Shown in pieces: positions 47,487-60,533 of a stretch of DNA of 64,000 nt. This DNA comes from Eutypa lata (lineage: Eukaryota; Ascomycota; Sordariomycetes; Xylariales; Diatrypaceae). The stretch lies in the NCBI GenBank assembly GCA_022661535.1, contig JAKULF010000017.1, forward strand, positions 558,001 through 622,000. Reading direction: 5' to 3'. A model generated the notes under the pieces. It saw only the letters and a list, made by a program, of their open reading frames with translations. It made no database searches and had not been told where the DNA came from. Within the stretch, counting starts at the first letter, position 1. Every line of letters starts with the position of its first letter. The position numbers and the translations under genes were made by a program.

Positions 47487-48461
47487 AGACATACTGGTTT
47501 GGAGGAACTCTGATATGATATCTAAATATTTATAGTCCGGCAGTCAAACATCATGAGACTTCACTGGGCTATAGTAAATGTCATGGGTAAGACTACGACT
47601 GAACTGCGCGTGGGTGACTCTACGTTCATTGTGGTACATAGAACTAACCTGGATGACGCAATGGCGCTTTCGTTGAGAATATTAACGAATTGATGGACCT
47701 CCTCCTACGTGGGACAAAAGAGATTGCAATGTAAGATGCGTCGACTCTCGGCCTAGGGTTGGGAACATCCATATGAGTAATTGGGACAGACGGGTTGTGT
47801 CCGAACGTTACGACCAAAGTTCCCGGCAAAACTTCACGACTCATATTCGTGTATGATGCCGGTTCATCTACTGGCATCAACACCGTACAGATCCTGCGCT
47901 ACGTGCCAACGTTAACCGCGGAACTTCGACTACGCCCACGAAAATGTGTCTTTACGCTGGTGGCTAGTATGTTTGCTTGTAAGGATGCTTGGGAGAGCTG
48001 TGCACTAGGCAGTTGGTCAAGGTAGATCTTATGTTTGTGCTTGAAGTCTTTGGGGAAGAGCTAAGGCTACCGTGGGCCTACTGTCACCCGAGAATCCACA
48101 AGAAGCGTGATGCTGCCATCGCATCTCTCATACTCCCCACAAGCTATTCACTGTCGATATCACTTTAAGTTACTACTTCAATCACATACCATTGCGTATC
48201 AGGCTAGGGTTGCCTAGGATCTATTAAATGAAGAACGTGAGTATAAGGATATGTTTCGATATTATTATCTTGGGAACTAATTGATACCACCAATGACCAT
48301 GTGTTGTCACTGTAGCGAAGGAAGCCAAGTCGTATACGGTTAACTTGAAAATTAAATTATACCTAAATAAAATCCTGACTACACGCCCGAAAAACATAAC
48401 ATCTTACAGTAAAGCAACAAACCAAACTACGTTTCTCCGTCCATGCGTATGCTTATAGCAT
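47487..48461. other. Intergenic, right flank of the retroelement
   Basis: Two overlapping short frames around 47644-48025 (both strands) have a somewhat coding-like composition. I cannot assign either to a family. They may be a gene relic. Confidence 0.45.
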
Positions 48462-49741
48462 TCATTTAGTAACCGCACCCGCCTCGTCGCCCTCCCAGCC
48501 AAAGCGAAAGACGACCTTGTTTTCCAGCTTCTGGTCGAAACGGCGGTATGCCTGAGGCGCCTCCTCGATTCCCACCTCACTAGTCACGACGAAACCCGGC
48601 TTGGCTTTCCCGCTTTTTATAAGTTGCAGGAGGATAGGGCTCAAGCCAAGGATGTCAACAACACCGCCTCTAATCGTCAGGTTCTTGAGGAAGAAAGTCG
48701 AGATAGGAAAGTTGATGTTCGCGGGGATCGTATCTGCGTTTGGGGTACCCTTTGAGATAGGCAGATCTATGTATACCCCGACTAGCCCAATGCCACCCCC
48801 TGTTGCTGTCATCTTAACTGCCTCTGAGATAATGTAGTTCTCCTGAGCCTCCAAGTCCGCGTTGACACATTCATAGCCAACACAATCACAAGCACGTTGC
48901 ACACCCTCTGGTTCCAACTCGAAAACTTGGGCTGCTGCGCCACCTTTTCCGTAGGCTGTGAAGTCGACTGGAATTGCGCCAATGGATGCGGCCTTGTCTA
49001 GTCGTGACTTGATATGATCAATGACATAGACTTTGGAGGCCCCTCTCAGTATAGCAGAATAGGCACATAAAAGCCCGACAGCTCCAGCGCCAAAGACTGC
49101 CACTTTGTCCCCGGCTTGGAATCCGGAGAAGTCCAGGCATTGCCACCCGGTTACAAACACGTCAGACAAGAATAGATAGTCCAAGTCGTTCGTTGGGACA
49201 TTGGGGATTCCCTGGTATTGCCATTAGCACTTATGATCATGCGCACGATGTACGTATCCATTGAGATGGTGAGAGACGGAGGACGTAGAGGATAATGGCA
49301 AACCCGACTTACCACAAGACTGTCATCCGCAAAAGGGACCCTCACGTATTCGGCTTGGCAGCCACCGAGATTTCCAAAATCCTTGCCAAGACCATAGCCG
49401 GCATATATCGATAGCAGTGTAGGTTCTGTAACGAAATGCCCACTATCAGGAAAGCACAATATGATCACACGATCGCCAATCTTGAAGGTCTCAGTTGCAG
49501 AACCAACTTCAACAACGACCCCAATGGCCTCGTGTCCCTGGATCCAGGGGACTTGCCTGCTGCCGAGCACACCATGGTATGTATGCAGGTCCGTACCGCA
49601 AATGGCTGCCGAAGTCACGCGAATGATGGCATCCTCGGGCATCTGGATGCGTGGTTTGGGTACGTCTCGGGTAGCCATTTCAAACGGCTTGCCTTCCCAG
49701 ACTACAGCCCGCATGGTCTCTCGAGCAGATTTGGTGTCCAT
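48462..49741 (-). CDS. Zinc-dependent alcohol/formaldehyde dehydrogenase-like MDR protein
   Basis: NAD(P)-dependent medium-chain dehydrogenase, cytosolic, 392 aa. Exon 1 is 49741-49313 and exon 2 is 49211-48462 (gtaagt...accag, phase 0). I start at ATG 49741 (MDTKSARETMRAVVWEGKPF); upstream codons are in frame but lack an ATG. Catalytic zinc ligands are Cys48 (CGTDLH) and His70-Glu71 (GHEAIGVVVEVG). The Rossmann motif GAGAVG is at 184-189. YVIDHIKSRLDKAASIGAIPVDF and ACDCVGYE are typical of the glutathione-independent formaldehyde dehydrogenase group. The loop after GDRVIILCFPDSG lacks the four structural-zinc cysteines. A NAD-dependent polyol or aldehyde role is equally possible. An acetyl or secondary-metabolite context is not visible. 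Confidence 0.88.
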
Positions 49742-52546
49742 TATGCTGAGGGAATTATTGTTCGGATAAGTGATCTGACTCTTGTGTAATTTGAAATATG
49801 TAGGGAAAGTAGGATGTTGTGACCTTGGTTGATGAGTGTCATTATTAAAGACGGGTAGGGTAATAGGTCTCCTTATATCCACAGCCGTGAGCCATGGTCT
49901 ATCGAACGCGAAGAGAAGCTCACCATATTGCTCGTCCAGGTGACTTACCTTTTAGAGCTTGAGTAAAATTCTCAACTCACGAGGACATGTTCAGACCTAA
50001 TTTTGGGATTACAGGGCGGCGCAATTTCGACCTTATCCGACACTATTCAGTCATTCACAACAATCCTGCCGTAGTCCTCAGCCATCCAACATGACCTAAT
50101 ACTACAATAATCAAGGAAAAGTATTAATATCTCTGGCAGAAGACCAGCACAAACAAACCGGCTTCACCTGTACCCGAAAGTATCATGGCAGTCTTGCACC
50201 AACACGTATTCGAATGAGCTGACTCCATGTGTTAGTATCCTTTCTACCCATCGATCTCACTCTTTCGGCTTATATTTACCATACGGGGACACCACTAAAG
50301 TTACTTCTCGATTGTTATTAAAGATAAGTATTTGCACTCGGAACTTAGGTGCCAAGCCGATATTATACGTTATCATTTGCGTTTTTACGAAGCATCCGGG
50401 GATTTGGTGCTGACGAGGGATTCCGGTTGACAAGGATTAGTGCACTCATGACTATTTAACTGTGGCGTATATATGTCAATTTGACAACTTCCAACAAATT
50501 AATATGCTTCTATGACATTATCAATGTTAAATTTTATTTCACTGCCTACCTCTTGATCTCTTGTGACGATGTAACAATGCCTTTTCATTTCCAACATCGT
50601 ATTACCCCCTTACATGAAAACGAGAGCACTTTACACATGATCCACTATCACCGAAAAGCAAACCTTGCCTATCGATAAATTGATGCCTGGTCGGTATGTG
50701 TCCAACTCCATCTGTCGAGCATTCTTCCCGCCATTCTTAGTTAGCTTAAAATATCCAGGAGCTAGTTAGGAACTTGGCATTGCTGGTCATCTTCAGGCTA
50801 GGCTTATGCAGAGTCCGCTCTACGCTTGGCGGTATTGAACAAATTAGGTGAGATGTGTAAAGGAGTACTTCCTTGAATTATTCAGATAGGTATCCTTCTT
50901 GCTATTATTACACAACCCGGAAATTCTACCAGCTCCTTAAATGTATGTAGGTCGAGAGCTAGTTAGCTATGAAGATAGACTTAGCTTCCCTAATGCAGTC
51001 TTTAATGAAACTTATCGATGCAAACATTTACTTCTACCAACCCAATGACGTGTATATTATATTAATATTAATTCAAAGTCTGTTACGATGATAATGTAAT
51101 CGTATAGAACAAATTACCCCAGAGTATTACTCAGATGAATATGTACTATGTTCTCACCCGTATCGACGACCGTGACGTGCCAAGAAAAAGTTCGTAATAG
51201 TCGTTAGAATACTGGGATAAGGCTGACTAGAGAGTGATCAAATCCTGATTATCAAGCATTGCTCTTCTTGTTCGTTAACTTTAAGTTGTATATAGTGGTG
51301 TTCAGTTGGTGCATTCGTAGTAATCAGCCTCACCGGATTCAGTTCAGTTTGGGGGGAGACACTCTACATAATTTTCAAGGCCTAAATAACGACATCTCGT
51401 CCACTTCCTTCGACATGACATAATCTCGATACTTTAGGTAGACGGTAACGCGATTGTTGTTCATTGAGTTGTCTCCACTGTTAAACCAAGTAGCGCCTTT
51501 GAAATTACAATAAGATTAAGTGGTATTCGAACCAGTGGCCCGAAGGCGTCACTCGTGACAATCTTATGTAAGCTCCAAGTGCTCGAGTATACTACAACGA
51601 TAGGTAGGGTAGCTTATAGACAATATGAGTAGATGAAGTGTATGTGGTTGTGCTAACTTTGACCATTATTTGAGAAAAAGTTACAATGCTAAATAGTTTG
51701 TATCCATTGGTCAAATAGTGTTAAGAATGGCGATTTTAAGCAAACGGCGAGGTTTCCATCCAGATGCATTTAACTAGAAACTTCTTATTAGATTTTAACA
51801 ATGCATTAAGTTGGCTTTAGTATTAGAGATCACCCCTATATATTAATATATAGATAGTTATCTAGAACCTGCGTCACAAGAACACCAATAGGCTGCAACC
51901 TGGGAGATCCTATTGTTCTTAACTAATGGGACAACAACCCGAGCAGTACCCTTTCTGCCTTACATTACTTATGGATAGTCTTCAACCCAGTTCCTCTGCT
52001 TCTAATTCTATTTTCACTTTTACTTATGCTTCTACCCATCTTCCATCCAGGTTCGTATCTATCTCCACAAGGTAACAGCAATTGGATTTTCACTTCCTCT
52101 TCACCATCTTCATCACCACCATCGTAAGACCTGTAGAATTAGTAAGTTTTCTGGCTTTCCTTTATTCTAATATTTCCTGAACTTCATTATCATATCCATT
52201 TCACCCTCATTGCCTGTTTGTTCCTGGTCCCTTAAAACTTATATATTCCATTTTGTCTATCGGCTAGAAATACAGATATGGCAATTGAAACTCCATGTAG
52301 TCCACCAATTTCACACTCCATACAGATTGAGTTACCTAGCTACTCTACACCACCCAACTAGAATTCCTTTCAACAAATCTCCCACTTTATCCCGCTCACG
52401 TCGAATTCTACTTTTCTTTTTAGTCTCCACTTACTGTGATTAGGCTGGATTGACCTCTATCCTATGCTTATACCTAGCTAACTTGACTTCTGAACAGTTA
52501 GGCCTCAACCCATCCATCACCCGTCAACATAAACGACTAATTCAAC
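49742..52546. other. Divergent intergenic region, no gene recognised
   Basis: 2.8 kb, strongly AT-rich between 50400 and 51900. The last 500 bases are pyrimidine-rich, as in 5' leaders. Short frames at 50481-50678 and 52210-52443 were not accepted. Confidence 0.55.
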
Positions 52547-53373
52547 ATGGACGGCCAAACTAACGTGGGTGACCAATGGAATCCGCTCACCTCCGCAGCA
52601 GAATTTGGAGCAGGAAAACTTGTCAGCATGAACGCTGAATACTATCCTGGTGGGGATGATGGATATGAATCGGATGGCTCTGATGATTCTGACTTTCTCC
52701 GACCGCCCTTTACGCACGAACAGCTGCCGTCTTGGGACCCCTTCGATGATAATTTATATTACATTTGTCCTCAGAGAAACAAAATATTTGCCCTCGACGA
52801 AGATGAGTTGAACCGTTTGACGGCACTCGGAGCGGAGGTTCGCCAGCTCTAGGAGAGCAGGCGTATCGCTGCGGCCGACGTGCAACTCCTTCGCATTGTC
52901 AAAGGAAAGATCAAAGAACGCCTTTTCCCTGACAGTGTCTTAAATACACCACCCAAGTACAACGTCGAAAACCAGATACATGCGTTAAAGCTGGAGAAGG
53001 ACACGTATTGTATCATTTGCGCCGATACGCACAAGTGCGGTGAGATGGGGCTCCGGACGGCATGTAACCATACATTCGGGGAAGAGTGTGGACGACTGTG
53101 GCTCAAACAGTCATCTAAGTGTGGAATGTGCCACCGGGATCTGGAGCTACCCATTATGCCCTCCGTAAGTACAAACTTGATATCTACCCTTTTATTGTAC
53201 TATACCCTTTCTAACACATTTAGTCGTACTCGACTGGGAACACGGACCGCCCCGTCCAGGCCAGTAACCAGCCTGCCACGAGTCATGCCCCAGCTGGAGA
53301 TGCGCCCACTGCTTCGAAGGGACGGAGACGAAGGGGGCGAAGAGGCCGGGGACGAGCAGCTATCCCCTTGTAA
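52547..53373 (+). pseudogene. RING-finger protein gene interrupted by an in-frame TAG
   Basis: Exon 1 is 52547-53164 and exon 2 is 53224-53373 (gtaagt...ttag), together 255 codons before the final TAA. TAG at 52850-52852 (codon 102) splits it. Upstream is an acidic 101-residue segment. Downstream, in the same frame with no further stop, comes ESRRIAAADVQLLRIVKGKI, then a RING-like domain: Cys155, Cys158, Cys173, His175, Cys181, Cys192, Cys195 (TYCIICAD, ACNHTFGEECGRLWL, KCGMCHRD). The usual fifth ligand position is Gly178, as in many fungal RINGs. The C-terminus is Arg/Gly-rich (GRRRRGRRGRGR). No intron of plausible size and phase removes the TAG. The first downstream in-frame ATG lies inside the RING. 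A CAG-to-TAG change is the simplest origin. It would be an E3 ligase if restored by readthrough. Confidence 0.7.
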
Positions 53374-54270
53374 CCAAGCTAATTGGTATGTGCATACACT
53401 CTTGCAGTAGGGGGTGGAGGAGGAGATTCGTGTGCTTGTAATGGGATGGAATTGGGAAATGCATAGGTTGAGCAATGCATCTTTTTGGCGGCCTTGATCT
53501 TGAGAGGTGTGGCCTTTGTATATGCTGCATGATAGAGCTGGAAGGAGGAGATGGAGGGAGGGCAAGGGGCTGTGATCTCTCAAGATATCCATGTCTTTGC
53601 TGGACATTCGGCGGCATTGATTAGACGTTAGATAAAGTCATAATAGGTAGGGAGTTTGCACCTATGCCCGGTGGTGGTTAGACTTTTACGTTAGCTCAGT
53701 CAATTGAAGCAAACGTGTATATCAACATGGAGAAATGGGCTTGTATAGGAGCTGTCAAAGGAACGAGGTTTCCCGTGCTTTAGTACGCAACTCCACGGGC
53801 GAACATTGCACAGTCTGCGGCTCTAGACTTCCGATATAGACAAACCTGGCGTACTTCGTCTTTATGGGAAATCTCATTCATTCTCAGAAAAATGGAGGAT
53901 ATAGCTACAAAGACATAGCACTGACATGTTAGCATAGGGTTACATTAAGATACGCTAGAAGGCGCAAGGGTACGTGGATCTCGGTGTACTGGTTGATTGG
54001 TTGATCCTGCCTACCCCCTTGCATTGCAGTAAGGAGGCAAGAAAGATGATAGATACTTCAATGCTGTATGTGAGGCGTTGGGTCTGACTGGACGGCGGTT
54101 CCCACCTTGATTTAACTGTACTTTATGAGCGACCATTCCAGGTTAATTGTGTCTCCCTGATTGACCTTTGAAAACTTTTCCCTTGGGATATTTCACGAAT
54201 ATCTCCGCCTCTGTTGCACGTGTCACTTAACAGTTCCACTACGACGCACCTCTTAATAGCCAGTTTCCAA
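53374..54270. other. Intergenic, no gene recognised
   Basis: Co-directional spacer. Only short overlapping minus-strand frames at 53200-53617, which are shadows of the RING gene's 3' end. Confidence 0.6.
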
Positions 54271-55953
54271 ATGAGTACCAAGGTAGCCCAGGCCATCTCG
54301 GCTCTCAGACAGACCTTACCGCACGGTCATCTCGTCACACCCGAGGAGGCTGAAGAATACCAATCCCTGAACAACAGCTATCTCTCGGGGTTCGAGAGTG
54401 ACCTCTGCCCTTCTTGTATCTTTCTCCCCCGGTCTAAGGAGGAGGTTGCTGCGTTTGTTCGGACGATTCAGCCATTTGTTGGCGATGTACAGTTTGCCGT
54501 TCGAGCCGCCGGACGACAGCCTTTACCTGGATGTGCAAATGTCCAAGGCGGCATCACGGTTGATCTTCGATTGTTGAAAGGCATCGATATCCAAGATGGC
54601 CATGTCCATATCGCTGCCGGTGAGCTCTGGGGATCCGTCTACGAGCATTTGGAGCCCTATGGCCTGGGCGTCACCGGGGGTAAATCAACGACATGTGGTA
54701 TTGGGGGCCTGGCAACACAAGGTATGTACGGACTGTTCAATTCAATGTGTATGAAATGGTAATATCTAAACCAACCGTTTTATTTCTGTGTATGATTAGG
54801 TGGTCTCTCATTCTATTCAACCCGAGAAGGTTTCATATGCGACAACATTGTCAACTTCGAGGTTGTCGTGGCCTCAGGTGAGATCCTCAATGCGAACATC
54901 CAAGAGAACTCAGACCTCTGGGTCGCGTTGCGGGGTGGTGGAAACAATCTTGGTACGAACTCCGTTCCTCTTGAAATTCTTTGATTTAGTATCTTGCCAG
55001 AGGACCACGTCAAGGCTTGGGCACATGACCCTGACAAATTGGATATTCTAGGTATTGTCACCCGCTTTGACCTTCGGACGTTCAAGCAAGGACCTATGTA
55101 TGCGGGCATGGTGTGGTACTACAAGCCAAGCTTCCCGGACCAGATGGCTGCTCTGGTGAGAGGGCTTACATCGCCTGACGCTAGTGTCGAAACACACCTT
55201 ATGCTCAGCATCGCTTACGCCCAAGTTTTCAACAATGGAGACGACGTCGTCTGCCTTAACCAGCTCTACTATACCCAGCCTGTCCAAGACCCCCCTGCGC
55301 TGGCCCCTTTCACTCACGTCGAACCACAGAGAGCCGAGATGAACACTATGAAAATCCAGACGCTTGTCCAGGCTGCAACAGAGCAATCAAGCGCTGGACA
55401 AAGTATGATCAGGTATGCCGTATATATCCAAACTACACTATGACCCATTCTAAGAGATGTCCTTATTAGGTGTCTCTACATGAATGTTTCCGTCAAAGCT
55501 GACATCGAAACACTCACTACGGGTGGTGACATCTGGTGCGAAGAGTTGGAATCGGTTAAGGATGCAGCAGGTCTTATGTGTTCCTACACCTTGCAACCGT
55601 ATGCAGTTTCATTGCTTAAAAACACTGGCGCCAATGGTGGCAACGTGTTGGGTCTAGACCCCAGTAACGGTCCTGTTGTCAACGTCCTTCTGTTGACATA
55701 CTGGGCGGAAAAGGAAGACGACCAGCGGGTGATTGGTTTCATGAAGAGGGCCTTGAAGCGTATTGAGCAGAATGCTGATGCTAGAGGACAGTTGGTTCCT
55801 TACATTTACTGGAACTATGCCTTCTCTCACCAGGATGCTCTTCGGTCTTATGGTGAGGAGAATATGCACAAGCTCCAGGAGGCTAGCAAGAAGTATGATC
55901 CCAATGGGGTGTTCCAGACGGCATGCCCGGGTGGTTTTAAGCTTTTCAAGTAA
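54271..55953 (+). CDS. FAD-linked oxidoreductase (BBE-like, FAD_binding_4)
   Basis: Flavoprotein oxidase of 482 aa related to 6-hydroxynicotine oxidases and berberine-bridge-like enzymes. Exons are 54271-54721, 54800-54952, 55052-55412 and 55470-55953, all with standard sites. ATG 54271 starts MSTKVAQAISALRQTLPHGH; no signal peptide follows, so it is probably cytosolic. The FAD domain shows PRSKEEVAAFVRTIQPF, then AVRAAGRQPLPGCANVQGGI and ITVDLRLLKGI. GKSTTCGIGGLATQGGLSFY and WVALRGGGNNLGIVTRF contact the flavin. The GRQPLPG loop lacks the His that makes covalent FAD in true BBEs, so the cofactor may be non-covalent. The C-terminal YDPNGVFQTACPGGFKLF matches the family end. Such genes often sit in secondary-metabolite clusters, but no synthase is visible here. 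Confidence 0.9.
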
Positions 55954-57481
55954 ATGTAATATAACATGTCACGGACGCTGTAAAAGAGCTTATAAGTGAT
56001 TCAATTAAGGAAATCTGCGCCAATTAAAAGGAATTTAAGAAGGATACGCTTGTCTACGGCGTCAACTAGGAAATTATCGGGGGTAGAGCTTATATCCATC
56101 GACAGCTGCTGGTATGCGAGAATCAAGTCTTCAGGCACCGGTCCCAGCCACTGACTTGCTATGCGAATCGAGTAACGATCTTGACGAAGGATACCCGTGA
56201 CTCTCCGTCCGGCTTGGAGATTAACTTGAGTCAGATAAGAAAGCAGAAAATGTTAGCGGCGCTTTCCACTTAACCTGGGTAGTAGATGCGGTCGCATCTA
56301 AGAAGTAAAACGGTCGAAGCTCTCGTCGGTTCTGCAAAGTGCCCCAACGCACATACCCATCAAGCCTTGATCCAATGCAGGAAAATTCAAGTTCTTTGTA
56401 AAGGGCGAGGGCCGAGACACCTAAGACTCGGGCATGCATCTGGAAGTAGAGGGGTGGCTAATTAGAAGAGCGTCACGAGATAGCTGTGTAAGGACTCTCT
56501 CACTCGTACTGCTCCGGGTGCTCGTCGTAAGATCTTTAGACCTTGGCCGATCGTTAGATATGACGCCGTACATTAGATGAGTGAAAAGGAAAGGCTGTGC
56601 TAAAGGCCTTCGACGCTTCGGCGGCTGATGTCATCGTATCGGCGCTACCGCCAGAGCCAGTGTTGATCCGCAGACTACATTTCCCTGTGCTAGCTTCTTG
56701 CTGGTTATGTCTCTGTTTCTCGGGATTGCTTGTGATGCCCCCGGGTTAGCTCGATCTATGCCAGACCTCTAGAGACTGAGACAACATGTGCGATCGTAAA
56801 AGACCTGCCGTTGACCGGAATAGGTTCCGCTACATATAAGAGCTGCCGCCATAGATCTAGGAGAAGATTTGTACATGTGAGGGGCGCCATTCTTCAGACG
56901 ATGTGTTGGGGGTTCAGGGGTTCATAGGAAAAGGCGACCGTGTTCACTGTATGGTTCAAGGTGTTTTGATACTTAGTACGATTATAATTGCGCATATATG
57001 TTATTTTTTATATAGACTAGGGAAGATTCGTTCATGACGGCTGGCTTCGGAATTACGACTGTGTACAATACTTTAGGTAGGTATTCTGTTCACTGCGTTT
57101 GGAAACGTGCTATATATGTAGAGCTACCTAGGTGCTTGTCAAAGGATTATGTGGAGGGGCATAACTGCCTACCTATCTAGGCATCTAACTAGACTCTAGG
57201 CTCTAAGGCTTGATTACCTAGGTACTTAACCTGCAATGGTGCCTAAATAAATCCATCACCCACATCCATGTATCACATACTTAGGTACCATAAGCACCAC
57301 CTTCTCTCACCTTAAAATAAGCAATCGGCAAGAGGTTTTCCTATAAGCAACCGACGCGCCCGTACCGCTTGATTCAATTATTCAGGTGTTGTTCCTCGCT
57401 TAGTGATCTGAATTAAGGGCTACCTATTGACTAACTATTTACTCACAGCATTCAATTATCCCTTAATCTGGCCCTAGCACA
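55954..57481. other. Intergenic with a possible minus-strand coding fragment
   Basis: Mostly featureless. The left part (56007-56439) is described separately. The final 500 bases are AT-rich with repeated TAGGTA/CTACCTA words and probably form the promoter of the NACHT gene. Confidence 0.5.
56007..56439 (-). pseudogene. Possible degraded coding fragment, family unknown
   Basis: Two minus-strand stretches look coding. The first is 56439-56275 (from MHARVLGVSALALYKELEF to YFLDATASTTQ). It is preceded by a CTTCCAG acceptor-like site and followed by CAG|GTTAAG with a CTAAC branch-like word. The second, about 56248-56007 in a different frame, reads VNLQAGRRVTGILRQDRYSI, then ASQWLGPVPEDLILAYQQLS and an end with a TGA. 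The intron phases do not join the two cleanly. I recognise neither. It may be a frameshifted relic or chance. Confidence 0.25.
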
Positions 57482-60400
57482 ATGGAGGTAGCCGTGGCGG
57501 ATTTCTTACGTAGCGCCCATTCGTTGCGACAATGCGTCGTCGTCGGAGCTTCAGACACGCCTAACTTCGACCTAGTATTCTGGACTCGACAATTCAAGCA
57601 TCTAGTCGATCGATTCGGCGCCGTCGATGATGACAAGACTGGGAAGACTACCACCAGAACTACCACCACTACTACTAACTCGAATCGTCGGCAAGTTTTG
57701 GCCGAATCTTGTTCCAAACTGTGTAACGACATCTTGATACGATTGAAGAGATTGGACCAAGTTATATCCCATAATGTGTTGTCGACAACAACCACAACGA
57801 TAGAATCCCAGTCTTCTGCTGCATGGGTCCATACTGTTTTCACCGAACACGACATGGATGCTCTGTCCGTCCGGCTTTCACATCTTAGAGCTGAGTATAA
57901 TACTCTTGGGCCAGGAAATCCGTATGTATCTTAGCCTCCTCTCTATTACCCAGGTACTAAAGCCAGAGACAGGACTCTAGAATTTTCTCAAGCCTCGACT
58001 GAACACAAAGGAGATACTCCGCAACCAGACCTCCCATCGCCGCATTCCGTCGCTACTGAAAGTGTACGGGCGAGGCCGGTTTCAGCTGCCCTGTTACAGG
58101 AGTTCATCCTAGAAGCTCTTAGCTTCAAGTCGATGACAGATCGGGAAGAAGAGGTAGCAACGGCTCATGCTCGCACTTTTGACTGGGTCTTCAGCCGCAA
58201 CGTCGGGTCTGCAGACGACACCAGTAAGACCCATGGACGTGCCTTCGTCGAATGGCTAGGCAGTGCTGAGTTAGGAAGTATCTACTGGGGTGAGTGAACT
58301 ATTTGAGCGTTAAAGCACGATCTACGATCTAGTTCAATGTACGAAGTACTAATCAATACTAGTTACCGGTAAACCCGGGTCTGGGAAGTCAACTCTAATC
58401 AGGTATATTTCAAATCATGACCAGACCGCCAAGCTCCTCAAAGCATGGGCTGGTGATACTCAGCTTGCCAAGGCTTCTTTCTACTTCTGGACCAGCGGTT
58501 CCGAAGAGCAGCGCTCTCAGGCTGGCCTCCTGAGATCTCTACTGCACCAGTTGCTATCAGCTAACCCGGCATCGATCCCAGACACGTTCCCGCATCTATG
58601 GAAGAGACTAGCTGCGATGACGACCAAGGAGAGAATAAACCTGTCTCTGGAATGGACTATTGCCGAGCTCATGAGTGGCTTCCGAAGCCTGCTCAAAAGC
58701 TCCCTCTCTTCCCTGAAGATCTTCCTCTTCATCGATGGTCTCGATGAATTCGACGGCGACCCGGATGCCATAGTGCACTTCTTTCGAGATCTCGCAGAGA
58801 CTCATCCTTCATCTTCCCTCAAGATGTGCCTGTCATCTCGACAGTGGGATGTTTTCGAAAACGCGTTCCAGCAGTCGGTCCCGAACTTGAAATTGCAAGA
58901 CATGACCTTCTACGACTTGCGGCAGTACGTCAGCGATAATCTCGACAGAAGTAAACACATCCGGCGGTCTCTACGTTTGCAGGCTAGCGAGCGTCAGACG
59001 CTCGTGACCGAAATCGCGGAGCATGCAGATGGGGTCTTCCTCTGGGTGCGCCTTGTAGTCGGGAAGATACTAGAGAACTTCAATAAAGAAACAGTCGAAA
59101 TAAGCGATATACAACGGTTCGTGAGAGAGCTACCAACAGATTTAGATGATCTATTTGAGATCTTTCTTTTCCGACAACAATCCGAGAGACAACTCGCTGA
59201 GACATCCGAGGTCTTCCAACTCGTCCGAGCCCGCGAGATTATTGCCGACTTCATCAAGGACGAGTCAGCCAACTCTCTTACACTATGGGAACTCGCATTT
59301 GCCTTAAGAGCCGAAGACGACGCCCTTTCCACAACAGCCGAAGTGCAAGAGGTCGCAGATGAGGATATGATAGATCGATGCATCAAGACTCGTAGCCACG
59401 TGATTATCCGGTCTACCGGTCTCCTCGAGGTTTATGCCAAGCGAAGCCGAGGCAACGAGATCCGGAGCTCTAGGAACGGTGCCCTCGGCGGACAGCTTGC
59501 GGCATATCGGGTCACGTATCTGCATCGAACCATTCGTGACTACTTGATGCTATCTGAGGGCGTCTGGTCGCGTCTGGTCTTCCACTCAGCCGAGCAATTC
59601 GATCCTCATCTGCGGCTCCTGCGCTCATACGTTCTGCGACTTAAGCATCCCGAGGAGATCGAGAATCACCGCCGCCTCGATGAGTGGTATCCAGACATCG
59701 CCCTGTCCCTCACACACGCCCGGTATATCGAACAAGACCCTGGGGACCTCCAGAATCGTCTAGTGGGTGAGTTAGACAAGAGTATCTCGTGGTACTGGCT
59801 AGCGCGGCCCGACGACCCGCACGACCACTGGGCCCGGGCCTGCTTTGGAACGTATGAGGAGCGCAAGGGCAACAAGATGATCATCCCGCACCCGTTCCTA
59901 GCGCTGTGTACAAAGTTTGGTCTCGAGAGATACGTCATCAATTCTATCGACGTACTCGCCGCTGTCCCACTCCTCACAGAAGAAGATCATGAGGTAGGAG
60001 AGAAAGAAGAAGAGGGAGAAGAGGAAGCGGAAGTCTATCCCGAACCCCTCGTCGAACAGACCCCCTTACTCTCGCGAGCCCTTGAATTTTTGACGTCTCG
60101 CCAAAAAACCAAATTCCCACTATCGAGCCATGGATTCGTGCACTCTCTACTGCGACTCTCGCGCACCTATGGCGCGCACCCCGTCGTGGGCCCACTAATC
60201 GGGTCGATGAACACTCCCTGCGCGTCGCCGCTGACACACCGCGGCTCTATCACGCCGTGGATCCAGGTCCTGCGGCACCTAAGGGATGCGAAGCGAAGGG
60301 GCTGGATCGAGCCGTTCGAAGTTGAGGTCACGGGCACACGGCGGTGGACTAAGATCGTGGCGCTGCTATTGAGTGACGAGGGCGGTGCCGACCGCGACGC

Positions 60401-60533
60401 CGTGATAATCGGGGATAGCTGGGACCCCGAGATAAGCACTGCAGGTATGCTAGGGCCGTCTGGTTTGCTCTCTGAGCTCGGAGACTTCTGGATCGAAGAA
60501 TTAGGCTGGACGCTTGTAAACCGAGGTGGATGA
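57482..60533 (+). CDS. NACHT-type STAND NTPase (NLR-like), intact
   Basis: Signal-transducing NTPase of 977 aa, of the class used in fungal non-self recognition. Exons are 57482-57921, 57967-58289 and 58363-60533. The first intron is only 45 nt and its acceptor (GCCAG) was chosen because the CAG just upstream gives a stop. Walker A GKPGSGKST is at 257-265. KAWAGDTQLAKASFYFW follows with Trp283. Walker B is KIFLFIDGLDEF with Asp379. SSRQWDVFENAF is the sensor region, and LQDMTFYDLRQYV with EHADGVFLWVRLVV completes the winged-helix part. The N-terminal 250 residues have a Thr-rich linker and match no effector domain that I know. The C-terminus lacks ankyrin, WD40 or TPR repeats and carries a Glu-rich stretch (about 795-815). 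Ligand and output are unknown. Confidence 0.88.

Noticed and set aside
52815..52860. Small intron removing the TAG in the RING gene
   Set aside because: Candidate donor/acceptor pairs are too short (15-46 nt) or break the phase.
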